The position numbers and the translations under genes are program-made. A stretch of 64,000 bases of DNA, taken from the NCBI RefSeq assembly GCF_011046535.1, contig NZ_CP049257.1, forward strand, positions 1,240,001-1,304,000, in the 5' to 3' direction. The DNA is from Nocardioides anomalus. GTDB taxonomy: Bacteria > Actinomycetota > Actinomycetes > Propionibacteriales > Nocardioidaceae. Under the pieces are notes generated by a model that had not been told where the DNA came from, did no database searches, and saw only the letters and a program-made list of their open reading frames with translations. This document shows positions 46,299 through 54,656 of the stretch, piece by piece. The first letter of the stretch is position 1, and every line of letters starts with the position of its first letter.

Positions 46299-46315
46299 CC
46301 TCGCAGCAGCTCGAT

Positions 46316-46363
46316 TTGAGCGACTGCTCAAGTACGGGTGTAGGGTCTTGAGCAGTCGCTCAA
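46316..46363. promoter_or_regulatory. Paired palindromic operators around a promoter
   Basis: Two copies of TTGAGC-N4-GCTCAA (46316-46331 and 46348-46363) are arranged as a perfect 18-bp inverted repeat (arms 46314-46331 and 46348-46365). A TAGGGT -10-like hexamer (46341-46346) lies between them. Their centres are 32 bp apart, about three helical turns. The downstream unit ends with a TetR gene, which is the likely ligand. Confidence 0.75.
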
Positions 46364-46379
46364 ATTGCAGGAGGCGGTC

Positions 46380-46781
46380 GTGGTGCTGGGTCTGTTCGCG
46401 AGGGGTTGTCTGGGCGGCGGGTTGGCGGGGGCGTTCCTGGGACTGCTGCTGGGCCCGTTCGCGATGTGGCAGACGGGCGTGGTGGCCGAGGACGGGATCG
46501 GCCCCGCGGTCCTCGGCGGGTTCGCGTACGGCGGCCTGCTGGGCGGGGCGGTGGGGCTGGCCGTCGGCCTGTTCGCCTTCCTGGCCCTCGTCCCGTTCGC
46601 CCGCCACCTGCACGGCGCGGCCCAGGCCCGCCTCGCGGGGGCCGCGTCGTCGCTGGTCGGTGCGGTCGCCTTCGCCGCCCTGTCCGGCCTCCCGCTCACC
46701 ACGACCGCGGCGCTGGCCGGGCTGGCCACGGCGACCGGCCTGGTGCTGGGGCGTGCGGTGGTGCTGGGGGAGGAGCGGTGA
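46380..46781 (+). CDS. Small membrane protein, TetR-controlled unit, first gene
   Basis: A 133-residue protein with about four hydrophobic segments and Gly-rich helices (GGLAGAFLGLLLGPF, GGLLGGAVGLAVGLFAFLAL). I do not recognise the family. The GTG is preceded by AGGAGG with five bases between. It overlaps the next gene (GTGA), which codes for a similar-sized membrane protein, so the two may form a complex such as a small efflux pump. That function is inference. Confidence 0.72.
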   Translation: MVLGLFARGCLGGGLAGAFLGLLLGPFAMWQTGVVAEDGIGPAVLGGFAYGGLLGGAVGLAVGLFAFLALVPFARHLHGAAQARLAGAASSLVGAVAFAALSGLPLTTTAALAGLATATGLVLGRAVVLGEER

Positions 46782-47194
46782 CCGGGGCCGGACCACTGCT
46801 CGTCCTCCTCCGCGGCTGCCTGGTCGCGCCGTTCGCCGGAGGCGTCAGCGGCCTCCTCGTCGCGCTGGTGGTCGGGGTCGGCGGGGCGGGCGGCGACCCG
46901 GCGGCGGCGGGCGCCGTCGCCGGCGTGGTCGCGGTCGGCGGCCTGCTCGGCGCGGCCGTCGGGGCCGTGGTCGGAGCGCCGTCGGCCGTCGTGCTCGCGG
47001 TGCTCAGCCCGGCCCTGCGCACCACGGCCTCGGCGGTGCTCACCAGCGCCGCGGTGTCGGCCCTGGCCGCCGCGGTCGGCGTACGCCTGGTGTCGGGTGG
47101 CTGGGAGGCGTGGCCGTGGCTGGCCCTGCCCTGTGGGATCGTCGGGGCCGTGGTCGGGCGGTGGGTGGTCCTCGGGGGTCGACGGTCCGCATGA
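46778..47194 (+). CDS. Small membrane protein, TetR-controlled unit, second gene
   Basis: A 138-residue protein with four hydrophobic segments and Gly/Ala/Val-rich helices (GGVSGLLVALVVGVGGAGG, GGLLGAAVGAVVGAPSAVV). In layout it resembles its upstream neighbour, suggesting a duplicated pair. Its ATGA overlap with the TetR gene ties regulator output to that of the membrane proteins. No family is recognised. Confidence 0.72.
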   Translation: MTGAGPLLVLLRGCLVAPFAGGVSGLLVALVVGVGGAGGDPAAAGAVAGVVAVGGLLGAAVGAVVGAPSAVVLAVLSPALRTTASAVLTSAAVSALAAAVGVRLVSGGWEAWPWLALPCGIVGAVVGRWVVLGGRRSA

Positions 47195-47814
47195 GCACCC
47201 GCGACAAGCTGCTGCGCGCGACCCAGGAGGCGCTGGTCGCCGACGGGATCGCCGGGCTCTCGGCCCGCACCGTCGCCGCGCGGGCGGGGGTCAACCAGGC
47301 GCTGGTCTTCTACCACTTCGGCACCGTCAGCGAGCTGGCCGCCGCCGCGGCCACGGCGCTGTGCGAGGAGAGCGTCGCGCACTACCGCGAGCAGTTCGCC
47401 GCGGTCGACTCGCTCACCGCGCTCCTGGCCCTCGGCGAGGTCGTGCACGCCCGCGAGCAGCAGACCGGGAACGTCGCCGTGATGGCCCAGCTCATGGCCG
47501 GCGCCCAGCGCGACCCGGTGCTGGCCGCGGCCGGTCGCGCCGCCATGGACCTGTGGCGAGCGGAGGTCGAGAGCGTCGTGCGACGCGTGCTCGCACCGAG
47601 CCCGGTGGCCGACGTGGTCGACGCCGACGGGCTGGCCCGCGCGATCAGTGCCGCGTTCATCGGGCTGGAGCTCTACGAGGGCGTGGACCCCGACGGTGCG
47701 GCCGCCGCGCTCGCGGCGCTGGAGCGGCTCGGGGTGCTCCTCGAGGCCGTCGACGACCTCGGCCCGGTCGCGCGGCGCGCGGTGCGGGCGCGCCTGCGGC
47801 GGGTGCGCCGCTAG
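47191..47814 (+). CDS. TetR family transcriptional regulator
   Basis: A 207-residue repressor. The N-terminal helix-turn-helix is canonical (LSARTVAARAGVNQALVFYHFGTVSEL). The C-terminal helical ligand domain is variable. It overlaps the stop of the second membrane-protein gene. It most likely binds the two TTGAGC-N4-GCTCAA palindromes at the start of its own unit, giving self-repression that a ligand relieves. Confidence 0.92.
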   Translation: MSTRDKLLRATQEALVADGIAGLSARTVAARAGVNQALVFYHFGTVSELAAAAATALCEESVAHYREQFAAVDSLTALLALGEVVHAREQQTGNVAVMAQLMAGAQRDPVLAAAGRAAMDLWRAEVESVVRRVLAPSPVADVVDADGLARAISAAFIGLELYEGVDPDGAAAALAALERLGVLLEAVDDLGPVARRAVRARLRRVRR

Positions 47815-47834
47815 GCCGTCGTGACCAACGCGCC

Positions 47835-48650
47835 CTAGACCGTCTGTCGGGCCGGCCCGCTCTCGCGCGCCAGCACCACGGCGCCGGCGGTGGAGAGCAG
47901 GAAGCCCAGCACGACGGGCGGCCACCAGCCGTCCCGGACCCCGTCGCCGAGCAGCGCGACGCCGATCGCCGACGGCACGAAGGTCTGGGTCACGACCAGC
48001 GCCGCGGTGGTCGAGGGCACGGCGGCGCGGTGCATGCCCAGGGAGTAGAGCCAGAAGGCCACCACGCTGAGCGAGGGCACGGCCAGGGCGGCGATCACGG
48101 TGCTGACCGTGATCGGCGTCCCGACCCCGCGCACGGAGATCGCCGAGCCGGCGTACCCGAGGCCGGCGAGCAGGCCGAGCAGCGGACCGGGCATCCGGCG
48201 GGCCGCGGCCGAGGCGGCGGCCAGGGCGGCCACCCCGATCCAGAGCGGCACCACGAAGGCCGTGTCGGTGCGGACGTCGCCCGGCTTGCCCGCCCCCAGC
48301 GAGAGCAGCGCGAGCCCGACCGTGACCAGGCCGACCGCGGCCCAGCCGGCGCGGGTGAGGTCGTCCTCCACCCGCCGCGAGACGAGGGCCGTGACCGGCA
48401 GGGACATGGCCACGGTGGCCTGGGCGAGGTAGAGCGGCAGCAGCCAGATCGCGGCGGCGTGCAGCACGAAGCCGACGAGGTACGCCGCGACGACGAGCAT
48501 CGTCCGCCCGTCGCGCACCGAGCGGGCCACGAAGGACCACAGCCCGTCCGGGGTGTCGTCGAAGCCGCGGACCGCCTGGGCCTGGACGACCGCGGCGACG
48601 CCGAAGACGGCGGCCGAGAGCAGTCCGAGCGCGACCCCGAGGAGGGTCAC
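47835..48650 (-). CDS. DMT superfamily multidrug/metabolite transporter
   Basis: A 271-residue membrane protein with nine to ten hydrophobic segments arranged as two EamA-like halves. The N-terminal VQAQAVRGFDDTP and the loop LPLYLAQATVAMSLPVTALVSRR are characteristic of this actinobacterial subgroup. The substrate is unknown. The GTG overlaps the stop of the DUF3043 gene (GTGA). Confidence 0.85.
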   Translation of the reverse strand: MTLLGVALGLLSAAVFGVAAVVQAQAVRGFDDTPDGLWSFVARSVRDGRTMLVVAAYLVGFVLHAAAIWLLPLYLAQATVAMSLPVTALVSRRVEDDLTRAGWAAVGLVTVGLALLSLGAGKPGDVRTDTAFVVPLWIGVAALAAASAAARRMPGPLLGLLAGLGYAGSAISVRGVGTPITVSTVIAALAVPSLSVVAFWLYSLGMHRAAVPSTTAALVVTQTFVPSAIGVALLGDGVRDGWWPPVVLGFLLSTAGAVVLARESGPARQTV

Positions 48651-49234
48651 CGGTAGTGCTCGGGGAGCTCCTGACCGATCTTCACCTTCGGCTTGGGCAG
48701 GCGCATGAACTTCATCTGCATCGCGCGGGTCACCGCGTAGTAGGTCGTGCCCTTGAGCGTCTGGTCCGGGAAGCGCGCGGCCAGCTGGCGCCGCAGCCGG
48801 TAGCGCAGCAGCAGCATGTCCAGGACCACCAGCAGGATCGAGCCGAACAGCAGCGCGTTGCCGAACGACGCCAGCCCGGAGTTGCCGGAGTAGCCGAGGA
48901 TCATGGTCACCACGAGCAGCGGGATGATCAGCTCGATGAAGCTGAACCGGGCGTCCACGAAGTCACGGATGAACCGGCGCACCGGGCCCTTGTCGCGGGG
49001 CAGGAGGTACTTCTCCTCGCCGTTGCGCATCCCCTGGCGGACCCGGGCGCTGGACTCGCCCTTGGCGCCGCGCTGGGCGGCCGCCTGCTCGCGGCGGGTG
49101 CGCGGAGGCTTGGCCGCGGCCTTGCGGGCCGCCTCGGCCTCCTTGCGCGACGGCGTCGGCCGACCCTTGCCCGTGGGCCTGGTGTCCAGGTCCTCGGGAG
49201 GAGTGGCGACTTCTTCTCTGGTGCGACGGAACAA
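48647..49234 (-). CDS. DUF3043 family membrane protein
   Basis: A 195-residue protein. About 90 basic, Lys/Arg/Ala/Pro-rich residues precede two membrane segments (FIELIIPLLVVTMILGY and ALLFGSILLVVLDMLLLRY). A basic C-terminal tail includes FMRLPKPKVKIGQELPEHY. This layout matches the actinobacterial DUF3043 family, whose role is unknown. TTG start. It is divergent from pspA across 121 bases. Confidence 0.85.
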   Translation of the reverse strand: MFRRTREEVATPPEDLDTRPTGKGRPTPSRKEAEAARKAAAKPPRTRREQAAAQRGAKGESSARVRQGMRNGEEKYLLPRDKGPVRRFIRDFVDARFSFIELIIPLLVVTMILGYSGNSGLASFGNALLFGSILLVVLDMLLLRYRLRRQLAARFPDQTLKGTTYYAVTRAMQMKFMRLPKPKVKIGQELPEHYR

Positions 49235-49355
49235 CGTGGCCTCGACTGTCAGGGGCGGGCGGTACGACGCAGCCTACCGGCGCCTTGCCGGAGCGCCGTA
49301 GGGTGAGGAGCACCTGACGACCTGTGCCACACGCATCGAGAGGGACCCGCACCGC

Positions 49356-50156
49356 ATGAGCCTGATGAGCAGGATCAGCCTGATCTTCCGGTCCAAGGCC
49401 AACAAGGCCCTGGACCGTGCCGAGGACCCGCGCGAGACGCTCGACTACAGCTACCAGCGTCAGCTGGACCTGCTGTCCAAGGTGCGCCGGGGCGTCGCCG
49501 ACGTGGCCACCAGCCGCAAGCGCGTCGAGCTGCAGGTCGCCCAGCTGGAGCAGCAGGGTGCCAAGCTCCAGGACCAGGCCGAGAAGGCCATCGCGATGAA
49601 CCGCGAGGACCTCGCCCGCGAGGCCCTGACCCGCAAGTCCGGGCTCAACGGCCAGATCAGCGACCTCAAGGCCCAGCACGCCCAGCTCCAGGGCGAGGAG
49701 GAGAAGCTGACCCTCGCCCAGCAGCGGCTCCAGGCCAAGGTCGAGGCCTTCCGCACCCGCAAGGAGACCATCAAGGCCACCTACACCGCGGCCGAGGCCC
49801 AGACGCGCATCAACGAGGCGATGTCGGGCATCGGCGAGGAGATGGGTGACGTCGGCATGGCCATCCAGCGCGCCGAGGACAAGACCTCGGAGATGCAGGC
49901 CCGGGCCGGCGCCATCGACGAGCTCATCGCCTCCGGCGCCCTCGACGACGCCAGCTCGCTCAACCGCGGTGACGACATCACCCGCGAGCTGGAGTCGATG
50001 AGCTCGCAGGCGGAGGTCGAGCAGGAGCTGGCCCGCCTCAGGGGCGACAGCCTCCCCGCCGCGCAGCAGCCCGAGGCCATCGAGGCCGCGCCGCAGGGCG
50101 ACATCCTGGCCGAGCAGCCGCAGCCGGCCACCGAGACCAAGGACGGCCAGCCGTGA
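49356..50156 (+). CDS. pspA: PspA/IM30 family envelope-stress protein
   Basis: A 266-residue ESCRT-III-like protein that coats and stabilises the inner face of the membrane. It is a long coiled coil throughout, with PspA hallmarks near the start (MSRISLIFRSKANKALDRAE, DPRETLDYSYQRQLDLLSKV). The Gln/Pro/Glu-rich tail is outside the core. It opens a unit with pspAA, htpX and pspAB, a known actinobacterial arrangement. Confidence 0.95.
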   Translation: MSLMSRISLIFRSKANKALDRAEDPRETLDYSYQRQLDLLSKVRRGVADVATSRKRVELQVAQLEQQGAKLQDQAEKAIAMNREDLAREALTRKSGLNGQISDLKAQHAQLQGEEEKLTLAQQRLQAKVEAFRTRKETIKATYTAAEAQTRINEAMSGIGEEMGDVGMAIQRAEDKTSEMQARAGAIDELIASGALDDASSLNRGDDITRELESMSSQAEVEQELARLRGDSLPAAQQPEAIEAAPQGDILAEQPQPATETKDGQP

Positions 50157-50431
50157 TCGTGCGGATCCTCGGCGAGGGTCAGTACGACGTCCCGGAGACC
50201 GCGCTGGGCCGGCTCAACGAGCTCGACGCCACGCTGGAGTCCGCAGTCGAGGCCGGTGACGACGCGGCGTTCTCCTCGGCGCTGACCGAGCTGCTCGACG
50301 GCGTGCGCACGGTGGGTGCCGAGCACCCGGCCGACAGCCTGGACGAGTCCGACCTGATCCTGCCGCCCGCGGACGCGACCATCGACCAGGTCCGCGAGAT
50401 GCTCAACGACGACGGGCTCATCCCCGGCTGA
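50153..50431 (+). CDS. pspAA: PspA-associated protein PspAA
   Basis: A 92-residue protein starting IVRILGEGQYDVPETALGRLNELD, the pattern of the PspAA family found beside pspA in actinobacteria. A helical middle and an acidic C-terminus follow. The GTG overlaps the pspA stop. It probably binds PspA or tunes its assembly; that role is inferred from the linkage. Confidence 0.9.
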   Translation: MIVRILGEGQYDVPETALGRLNELDATLESAVEAGDDAAFSSALTELLDGVRTVGAEHPADSLDESDLILPPADATIDQVREMLNDDGLIPG

Positions 50432-50475
50432 CCTCTCCTCAGCCTCCTCTTGGAGTGACCGGAGAGACTGGCGAC

Positions 50476-51390
50476 ATGGCTCGTTCTCGGTTCGTCGGTG
50501 ACGCCGGGCTCACGGCCCGGATGACCACCGTCATGTTCCTGCTCGGCGCCCTGTTCGTGGCGCTCGTCGTCGGCCTGGCCTACGCGGTCGGTGGCGGTCT
50601 CGGCATCCTCATCGGGATCGTCGGCATCGGCGTCGCGGTCTACCAGTGGGCCAACTCCGACAAGGTCGCGATGCGCGCGATGCGCGCCCGCGAGGTCACC
50701 CCGGAGCAGGCGCCGGAGCTGCACGGCATGATCGACCGCCTCTGCGCGCTGGCCGACATGCCCAAGCCGCGCGTCGGCGTGGCCGACACCCCGGTGCCCA
50801 ACGCCTTCGCCACCGGACGCTCACCCGAGCGCGCGGTGGTCTGCGTGACCACCGGCATCCTCGGCATGCTGACCGCCGAGGAGCTCGAGGGCGTCCTGGC
50901 CCACGAGCTGTCCCACGTCGCGCACCGCGACGTCCTGGTCATGACCGTGGCCTCGAGCGCCGGCATCGCGGCGGGGATGCTCACCCAGGGCGCGCAGTAC
51001 GGCGCCTACGGCTTCTTCGGTCGCCGCGACAACAACAACGGCCTGCCCGTCTGGCTGGTGGTCCTCCTGGTCAGTCTCGCGGTGTACGCCGTGAGCTTCG
51101 TGCTCCTGAGGCTGCTCTCGCGCTACCGCGAGCTGGCCGCGGACCGGGCCGGCGCCTACCTCACCATGCGCCCCGACGCGCTGGCCTCGGCGCTGACCAA
51201 GATCACCGGCGGCATCAACCAGATCCCGCAGCGCGACCTGCGCCAGGTCAGCGCGGCGAGCGCGCTGTGCATCGCCCCGGCGGTCAGCGGCGTCTCGCTC
51301 AAGACCCTCAGCTCCACCCACCCCTCGCTCGAGCAGCGGTTGGAGCAGCTGGCCAAGATCCAGGCCGAGCTCAGCCGGCCCAACGGCTGA
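50476..51390 (+). CDS. htpX: HtpX family membrane zinc protease
   Basis: A 304-residue membrane endopeptidase that removes misfolded membrane proteins. Two N-terminal membrane segments come first. The zinc site HELSH (His 143, Glu 144, His 147) follows, then two more membrane segments and the distal Glu in RELAADRAGAYLTM. The ATG follows GGAGAG. Its place inside the psp unit links membrane repair (PspA) with proteolysis. Confidence 0.95.
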   Translation: MARSRFVGDAGLTARMTTVMFLLGALFVALVVGLAYAVGGGLGILIGIVGIGVAVYQWANSDKVAMRAMRAREVTPEQAPELHGMIDRLCALADMPKPRVGVADTPVPNAFATGRSPERAVVCVTTGILGMLTAEELEGVLAHELSHVAHRDVLVMTVASSAGIAAGMLTQGAQYGAYGFFGRRDNNNGLPVWLVVLLVSLAVYAVSFVLLRLLSRYRELAADRAGAYLTMRPDALASALTKITGGINQIPQRDLRQVSAASALCIAPAVSGVSLKTLSSTHPSLEQRLEQLAKIQAELSRPNG

Positions 51391-51394
51391 CGCC

Positions 51395-52003
51395 GTGGGT
51401 CTCTGGACCGCGCTGACCGGGCGGAGCCGCCCCAAGCAGGCCGACCTCGACGCGCTGTTCCTCGTCCCGAGCGCCTCCATCACCCTCCAGACCGCGGCCG
51501 GGCTGCTGCCCACCGGGTCCGGCTCGGTCTGCTACCGCGCCGCGGCCGGCGCCGGGTTCCACGAGACCCAGGACGACGCGGTGGACCTGCTCGAGCGCAG
51601 CGCGGACGCGCCGGCGGTCCAGACCACCCGCGACGAGTTCGGCTTCACCTGGCTCCAGGTCGAGCGGCCCCCGCACGGCTCCCCGGACCCGGCCACGGGG
51701 GACTCCGGCGTCGACATGGGGGCGCTCTGCACCGACCTCCACGCGGTCAACACGACGCTCGAGGCGGCCGGCTTCGGTCCCGGGCTGCTCTGCTCCCTCA
51801 TCCCCTTCTCCGACGGGGCAGGGCGGCGGGTCGGGCTGGTCTACCTCTACAAGAAGGGCACCTTCTACCCCTTCGCTCCCACCGGTCCCAGCAGTCGCGA
51901 CAACCTCCTGGAGCTGCAGGTCCGCGACACCCTCCAGGGGGAGCTCCCGATCGAGCCCGAGCTCTCGGGGTGGATGGCCCTGTGGGGCGCACCCGGTCTG
52001 TGA
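51395..52003 (+). CDS. pspAB: PspA-associated protein PspAB
   Basis: A 202-residue soluble protein. The N-terminus (LWTALTGRSRPKQADLDALFLVPSA) and the C-terminal VGLVYLYKKGTFYPFAP match the PspAB family that accompanies pspA and htpX in actinobacteria. GTG start five bases after htpX. No catalytic motif is visible and the function is unknown. Confidence 0.88.
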   Translation: MGLWTALTGRSRPKQADLDALFLVPSASITLQTAAGLLPTGSGSVCYRAAAGAGFHETQDDAVDLLERSADAPAVQTTRDEFGFTWLQVERPPHGSPDPATGDSGVDMGALCTDLHAVNTTLEAAGFGPGLLCSLIPFSDGAGRRVGLVYLYKKGTFYPFAPTGPSSRDNLLELQVRDTLQGELPIEPELSGWMALWGAPGL

Positions 52004-52051
52004 CCTGAGCCGGCCTTCCTGGATCACCGGCATTCCGGATACCCCTGTCCC

Positions 52052-52057
52052 TATTCT
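52052..52057 (+). promoter_or_regulatory. Candidate -10 element of the GAF kinase gene, leaderless
   Basis: TATTCT ends six bases before the GTG start, so the transcript should begin at or next to the start codon. No convincing -35 is seen. Confidence 0.45.
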
Positions 52058-52063
52058 GGGGCG

Positions 52064-53270
52064 GTGATCGCCGCCGGGATCGACGACCAGCGACGGGTCG
52101 CCGCCATCACGGCGTACGACGCTGTCCGGCTGCCGCCGCGCGCCGAGCTCCAGTCGGTGGTCGAGCTGGCCGCCCGGGTGGCCGAGGTGCCCAAGGCGAC
52201 GGTCAACGTCATCACCGCCACCGAGCAGCACCAGATCGCCGCCGTGGGCTTCGAGCCGGGTGTGTGCCGGCGCGAGGACTCGATGTGCACCGTCACCCTG
52301 CGCGAGGCGCGGCCGGTGCGGCTGCGCGACGCCTCCCTCGACCCGCGCTTCGCGCACAACCCGTTCGTCACCGGCGTGATCGCCGACGTCCGCTTCTACG
52401 CGTCGTACCCGCTCGTCACGAGCGAGGGCGTCGCCTTCGGCACGCTGTGCGTCTTCGACGAGGAGCCGCGCGAGCTCACCGAGGCCCAGGAGATCGCGCT
52501 GCAGACGCTGGCCGCCCGCGTGGTCGACGTCTTCGAGCTGCGGCTGCGCAACCGCGAGCTCGCGCTCAGCATCATGGAGATCCAGGCCGTCCAGGCCGAG
52601 CTCGAGCGCTCCAACGAGCGGCTCGCGTCGTTCGCCGGCCAGGTCAGCCACGACCTCAAGACGCCGCTGACCACGCTCTCGCTCTCGCTGTCGCTGATCC
52701 GCGAGGACCTGGACTCCGGTCGCGTCGGCGTCGACCACCTCGGCCTGCTCGACCGGGCCATCAAGGGCAGCGAGCGGATGTCGGACCTGATCGACGACGT
52801 GCTCGACTACGCCCGGCTCGGCGGCACGCTCAAGGCCACCGAGGTCGACCTGGCCTTCGTCGTCGGCGAGGTGCTCGAAGACCTGTCGGCCGAGCTGACC
52901 GACGTGACCGTGCAGATCGACCGGCTGCCCAGCGTCCTCGGCGACCGGGCCCAGCTCCGCGCCGTGCTGCAGAACCTCGTGGCCAACGCCGCGAAGTACC
53001 GCGACCCCGGCCGCGCCCCCCCACATCCACATCGGGGCCCGCCACGTCCAGCGCGCCTGGCGCATCGAGATCACCGACAACGGCCGCGGCGTCCCGCCGG
53101 CCGACCGCAACCGCGTCTTCGAGCCCCTCGCCCGCGCCGACGAGTCGGTCGAGGGCAGCGGCATCGGGCTGGCCACCTGCCGCCGGATCGTCGGCGCCCA
53201 CGGCGGCCGGATCGGCATCGACCCGACGTGCACCGAGGGCGCGCGCTTCTGGTTCGAGCTCCCGGACTGA
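52064..53270 (+). CDS. GAF-domain sensor histidine kinase, apparent frameshift
   Basis: A soluble kinase. A GAF domain spans about residues 25-160 (ATVNVITATEQHQIAAVGF). The HisKA domain has the phospho-acceptor His 196 in QVSHDLKTPLTTLSLSLSL. The N-box QNLVANAAKY ends the first frame. After the C7 run at 53016-53022 the ATPase domain continues one frame over, with EITDNGRGVPPADRNRVFEP, GSGIGLATCRRIVGAHGG and a final FWFELPD. One C fewer restores a single protein of about 401 residues. Because the protein is otherwise intact, an indel error in the run is likely. No response regulator is adjacent. It may respond to the same stress as the psp unit just upstream. Confidence 0.82.
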
Positions 53271-53425
53271 CTGTTGCGACCACCCCGAGGGAGGGGCTGA
53301 CGCAGCTCACGGCGAACTCTCAGCAAACAGGGGAAGGAAACCGGGTCAGAGGTGGTTTGGCCCACGCCCTGAGCGGCTAAAGCAAAGCAACCCCGCTCGT
53401 CCCCACCAGCTCCGGAGCCACCCAC

Positions 53426-53887
53426 ATGACCGTCCCCGCCGGTACCGACAGCCTCACCCTCCTCAACGACCGCCTCTCGGTGCTGCGCGAGGAGCGCGCC
53501 CGGGTCCTCGCCGAGACGACCCTGGAGGCCTCCGGCGACGTCGCCGACCGCGCCACCAACGTCGAGGCCCTCATCCGTCTGCAGAGCCTCGACGAGCGCA
53601 TCGCCAGCCTCGAGCTCGAGATCGCCGACTCCCGCCGCCGCCCCCACCAGAACGGCGTGGTCGGTCTGGGCGACGTCGTCACCCTCGACCTGGGCGACGG
53701 CGACGAGACCTACCTCATCGGCCCCGTCGAGCAGGCCTTCGCCGGCGTCGACACCATCACCCCCGGCAGCCCCCTCGGCCAGGCCATCCTCGGTGCCGAG
53801 GTCGGCTCGACGGTCAGCTACGAGCCCCGCCGCGGCGTGACCATGAAGGCCACCATCCGCTCGGCTGGTCAGTCGCTCGCTGCTTGA
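53426..53887 (+). CDS. GreA/GreB family transcription elongation factor
   Basis: A 153-residue protein. An N-terminal antiparallel coiled coil (about residues 8-75) is followed by a C-terminal FKBP-like domain with VVGLGDVVTLDLGDGDETYLIGP and the family ending GSPLGQAILGAEVGSTVSY. Gre factors rescue backtracked RNA polymerase through acidic residues at the coil tip. Here the tip reads ATNVEALIRL-like, so cleavage activity is uncertain, and it could be a Gre-domain regulator instead of the main GreA. Confidence 0.85.
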   Translation: MTVPAGTDSLTLLNDRLSVLREERARVLAETTLEASGDVADRATNVEALIRLQSLDERIASLELEIADSRRRPHQNGVVGLGDVVTLDLGDGDETYLIGPVEQAFAGVDTITPGSPLGQAILGAEVGSTVSYEPRRGVTMKATIRSAGQSLAA

Positions 53888-53932
53888 ACTGCAGCGACTC
53901 CGTCGCTGTTTGAACTGCAGCGACTCCGTCGC
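53884..53932. repeat. Two 23-bp direct repeats with hairpin
   Basis: An identical 23-bp sequence occurs at 53884-53906 and 53910-53932 (period 26). Each holds CAGCGAC-tcc-GTCGCTG or a near match, a 7-bp hairpin. The first copy overlaps the stop of the GreA-like gene, so it may act as its terminator. Confidence 0.75.
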
Positions 53933-53937
53933 CGCGT

Positions 53938-54072
53938 GCTCGGCGCGCTCTCATCGAACCGCCTCAGGCACTCCGCTCGCACGCCCAGCGGCACCCACCT
54001 CGCACCTGCGGTGCGTCGCTGGGGCCGCCGGACGTGCGAGCGGAGCACCTGAGGCGGTTCGGCGCGCCGAGC
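53938..54072. repeat. Large imperfect palindrome, 135 bp
   Basis: Arms of 29 bp (53955-53983 and 54033-54061) pair with two mismatches. Outer 11-bp arms (53938-53948 and 54062-54072) pair perfectly across a six-base bulge. Inside, CCCAGCG/CGCTGGG and CGCACC/GGTGCG also pair. It sits between convergent genes and could be a terminator or a small dispersed palindromic element. Confidence 0.8.
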
Positions 54073-54139
54073 GTGGTGGTGAGGTCGGTCCGGCCGGCGT
54101 CATCGGAGCGGCGGCTGGCGTCGGTGGGTCCCGGTGGGC

Positions 54140-54613
54140 TCAGCGGGCGTTGGCGGGGTGGCGTCGGCGCTCGCGTGACTCGTCCTCGGCGACCCAGCGG
54201 CGCAGCGTGCTGGGGAAGGTGAGGACGAGGCAGAGCACGATGCCGACGACGGTGCCCAGGGTGTTGTTGACGACGTCGGTGCCGTCGGGCACCCGCCCGG
54301 GGATCTCGCGCTGGGCGGTCTCGATCGCCGACGTCAGTGCGATGCCGACGGCGAGGGCCAGCCACCACAGCCGGCTGCCGAAGAGCAGGACGAGGAACAA
54401 CCCCACCGGCACGAACAGGCCGACGTTCGCCAGCCGCTCGGCGCGGTCGTAGGTCAGCCAGTCCAGCTGCTCGTAGCGCTGCAGCCGCGCCAGCACCCGC
54501 AGCACCAGCTCGCTCGACGTCGGCGCCGCGTCGCCCGGCGTGAGCGTGACCCAGCCGACGAAGGCCAGGTAGGCCAGCGTCACCAGGCTCAGGAACGGGT
54601 GGCGGTGCAGCAC
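54140..54613 (-). CDS. VanZ-like family membrane protein
   Basis: A 157-residue protein with four hydrophobic segments. The VanZ pattern is seen in ERLANVGLFVPVGLFLVLLF and GIALTSAIETAQREIPGRVPDGTDVVNNTLGTVVG. VanZ lowers teicoplanin susceptibility in some enterococci, but most VanZ-like proteins have no known job and no van genes are nearby. GTG start. A basic C-terminal tail is present. Confidence 0.88.
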   Translation of the reverse strand: MLHRHPFLSLVTLAYLAFVGWVTLTPGDAAPTSSELVLRVLARLQRYEQLDWLTYDRAERLANVGLFVPVGLFLVLLFGSRLWWLALAVGIALTSAIETAQREIPGRVPDGTDVVNNTLGTVVGIVLCLVLTFPSTLRRWVAEDESRERRRHPANAR

Positions 54614-54656
54614 CCGTCCAGTGTGCGAGGTCGCTGGTCGCGGTTACCGGAACGAC

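Noticed and set aside
46365..46379. TTG start for the first TetR-controlled membrane protein
   Set aside because: It lies inside the operator arm and upstream of the AGGAGG ribosome site; the GTG at 46380 has ideal spacing.
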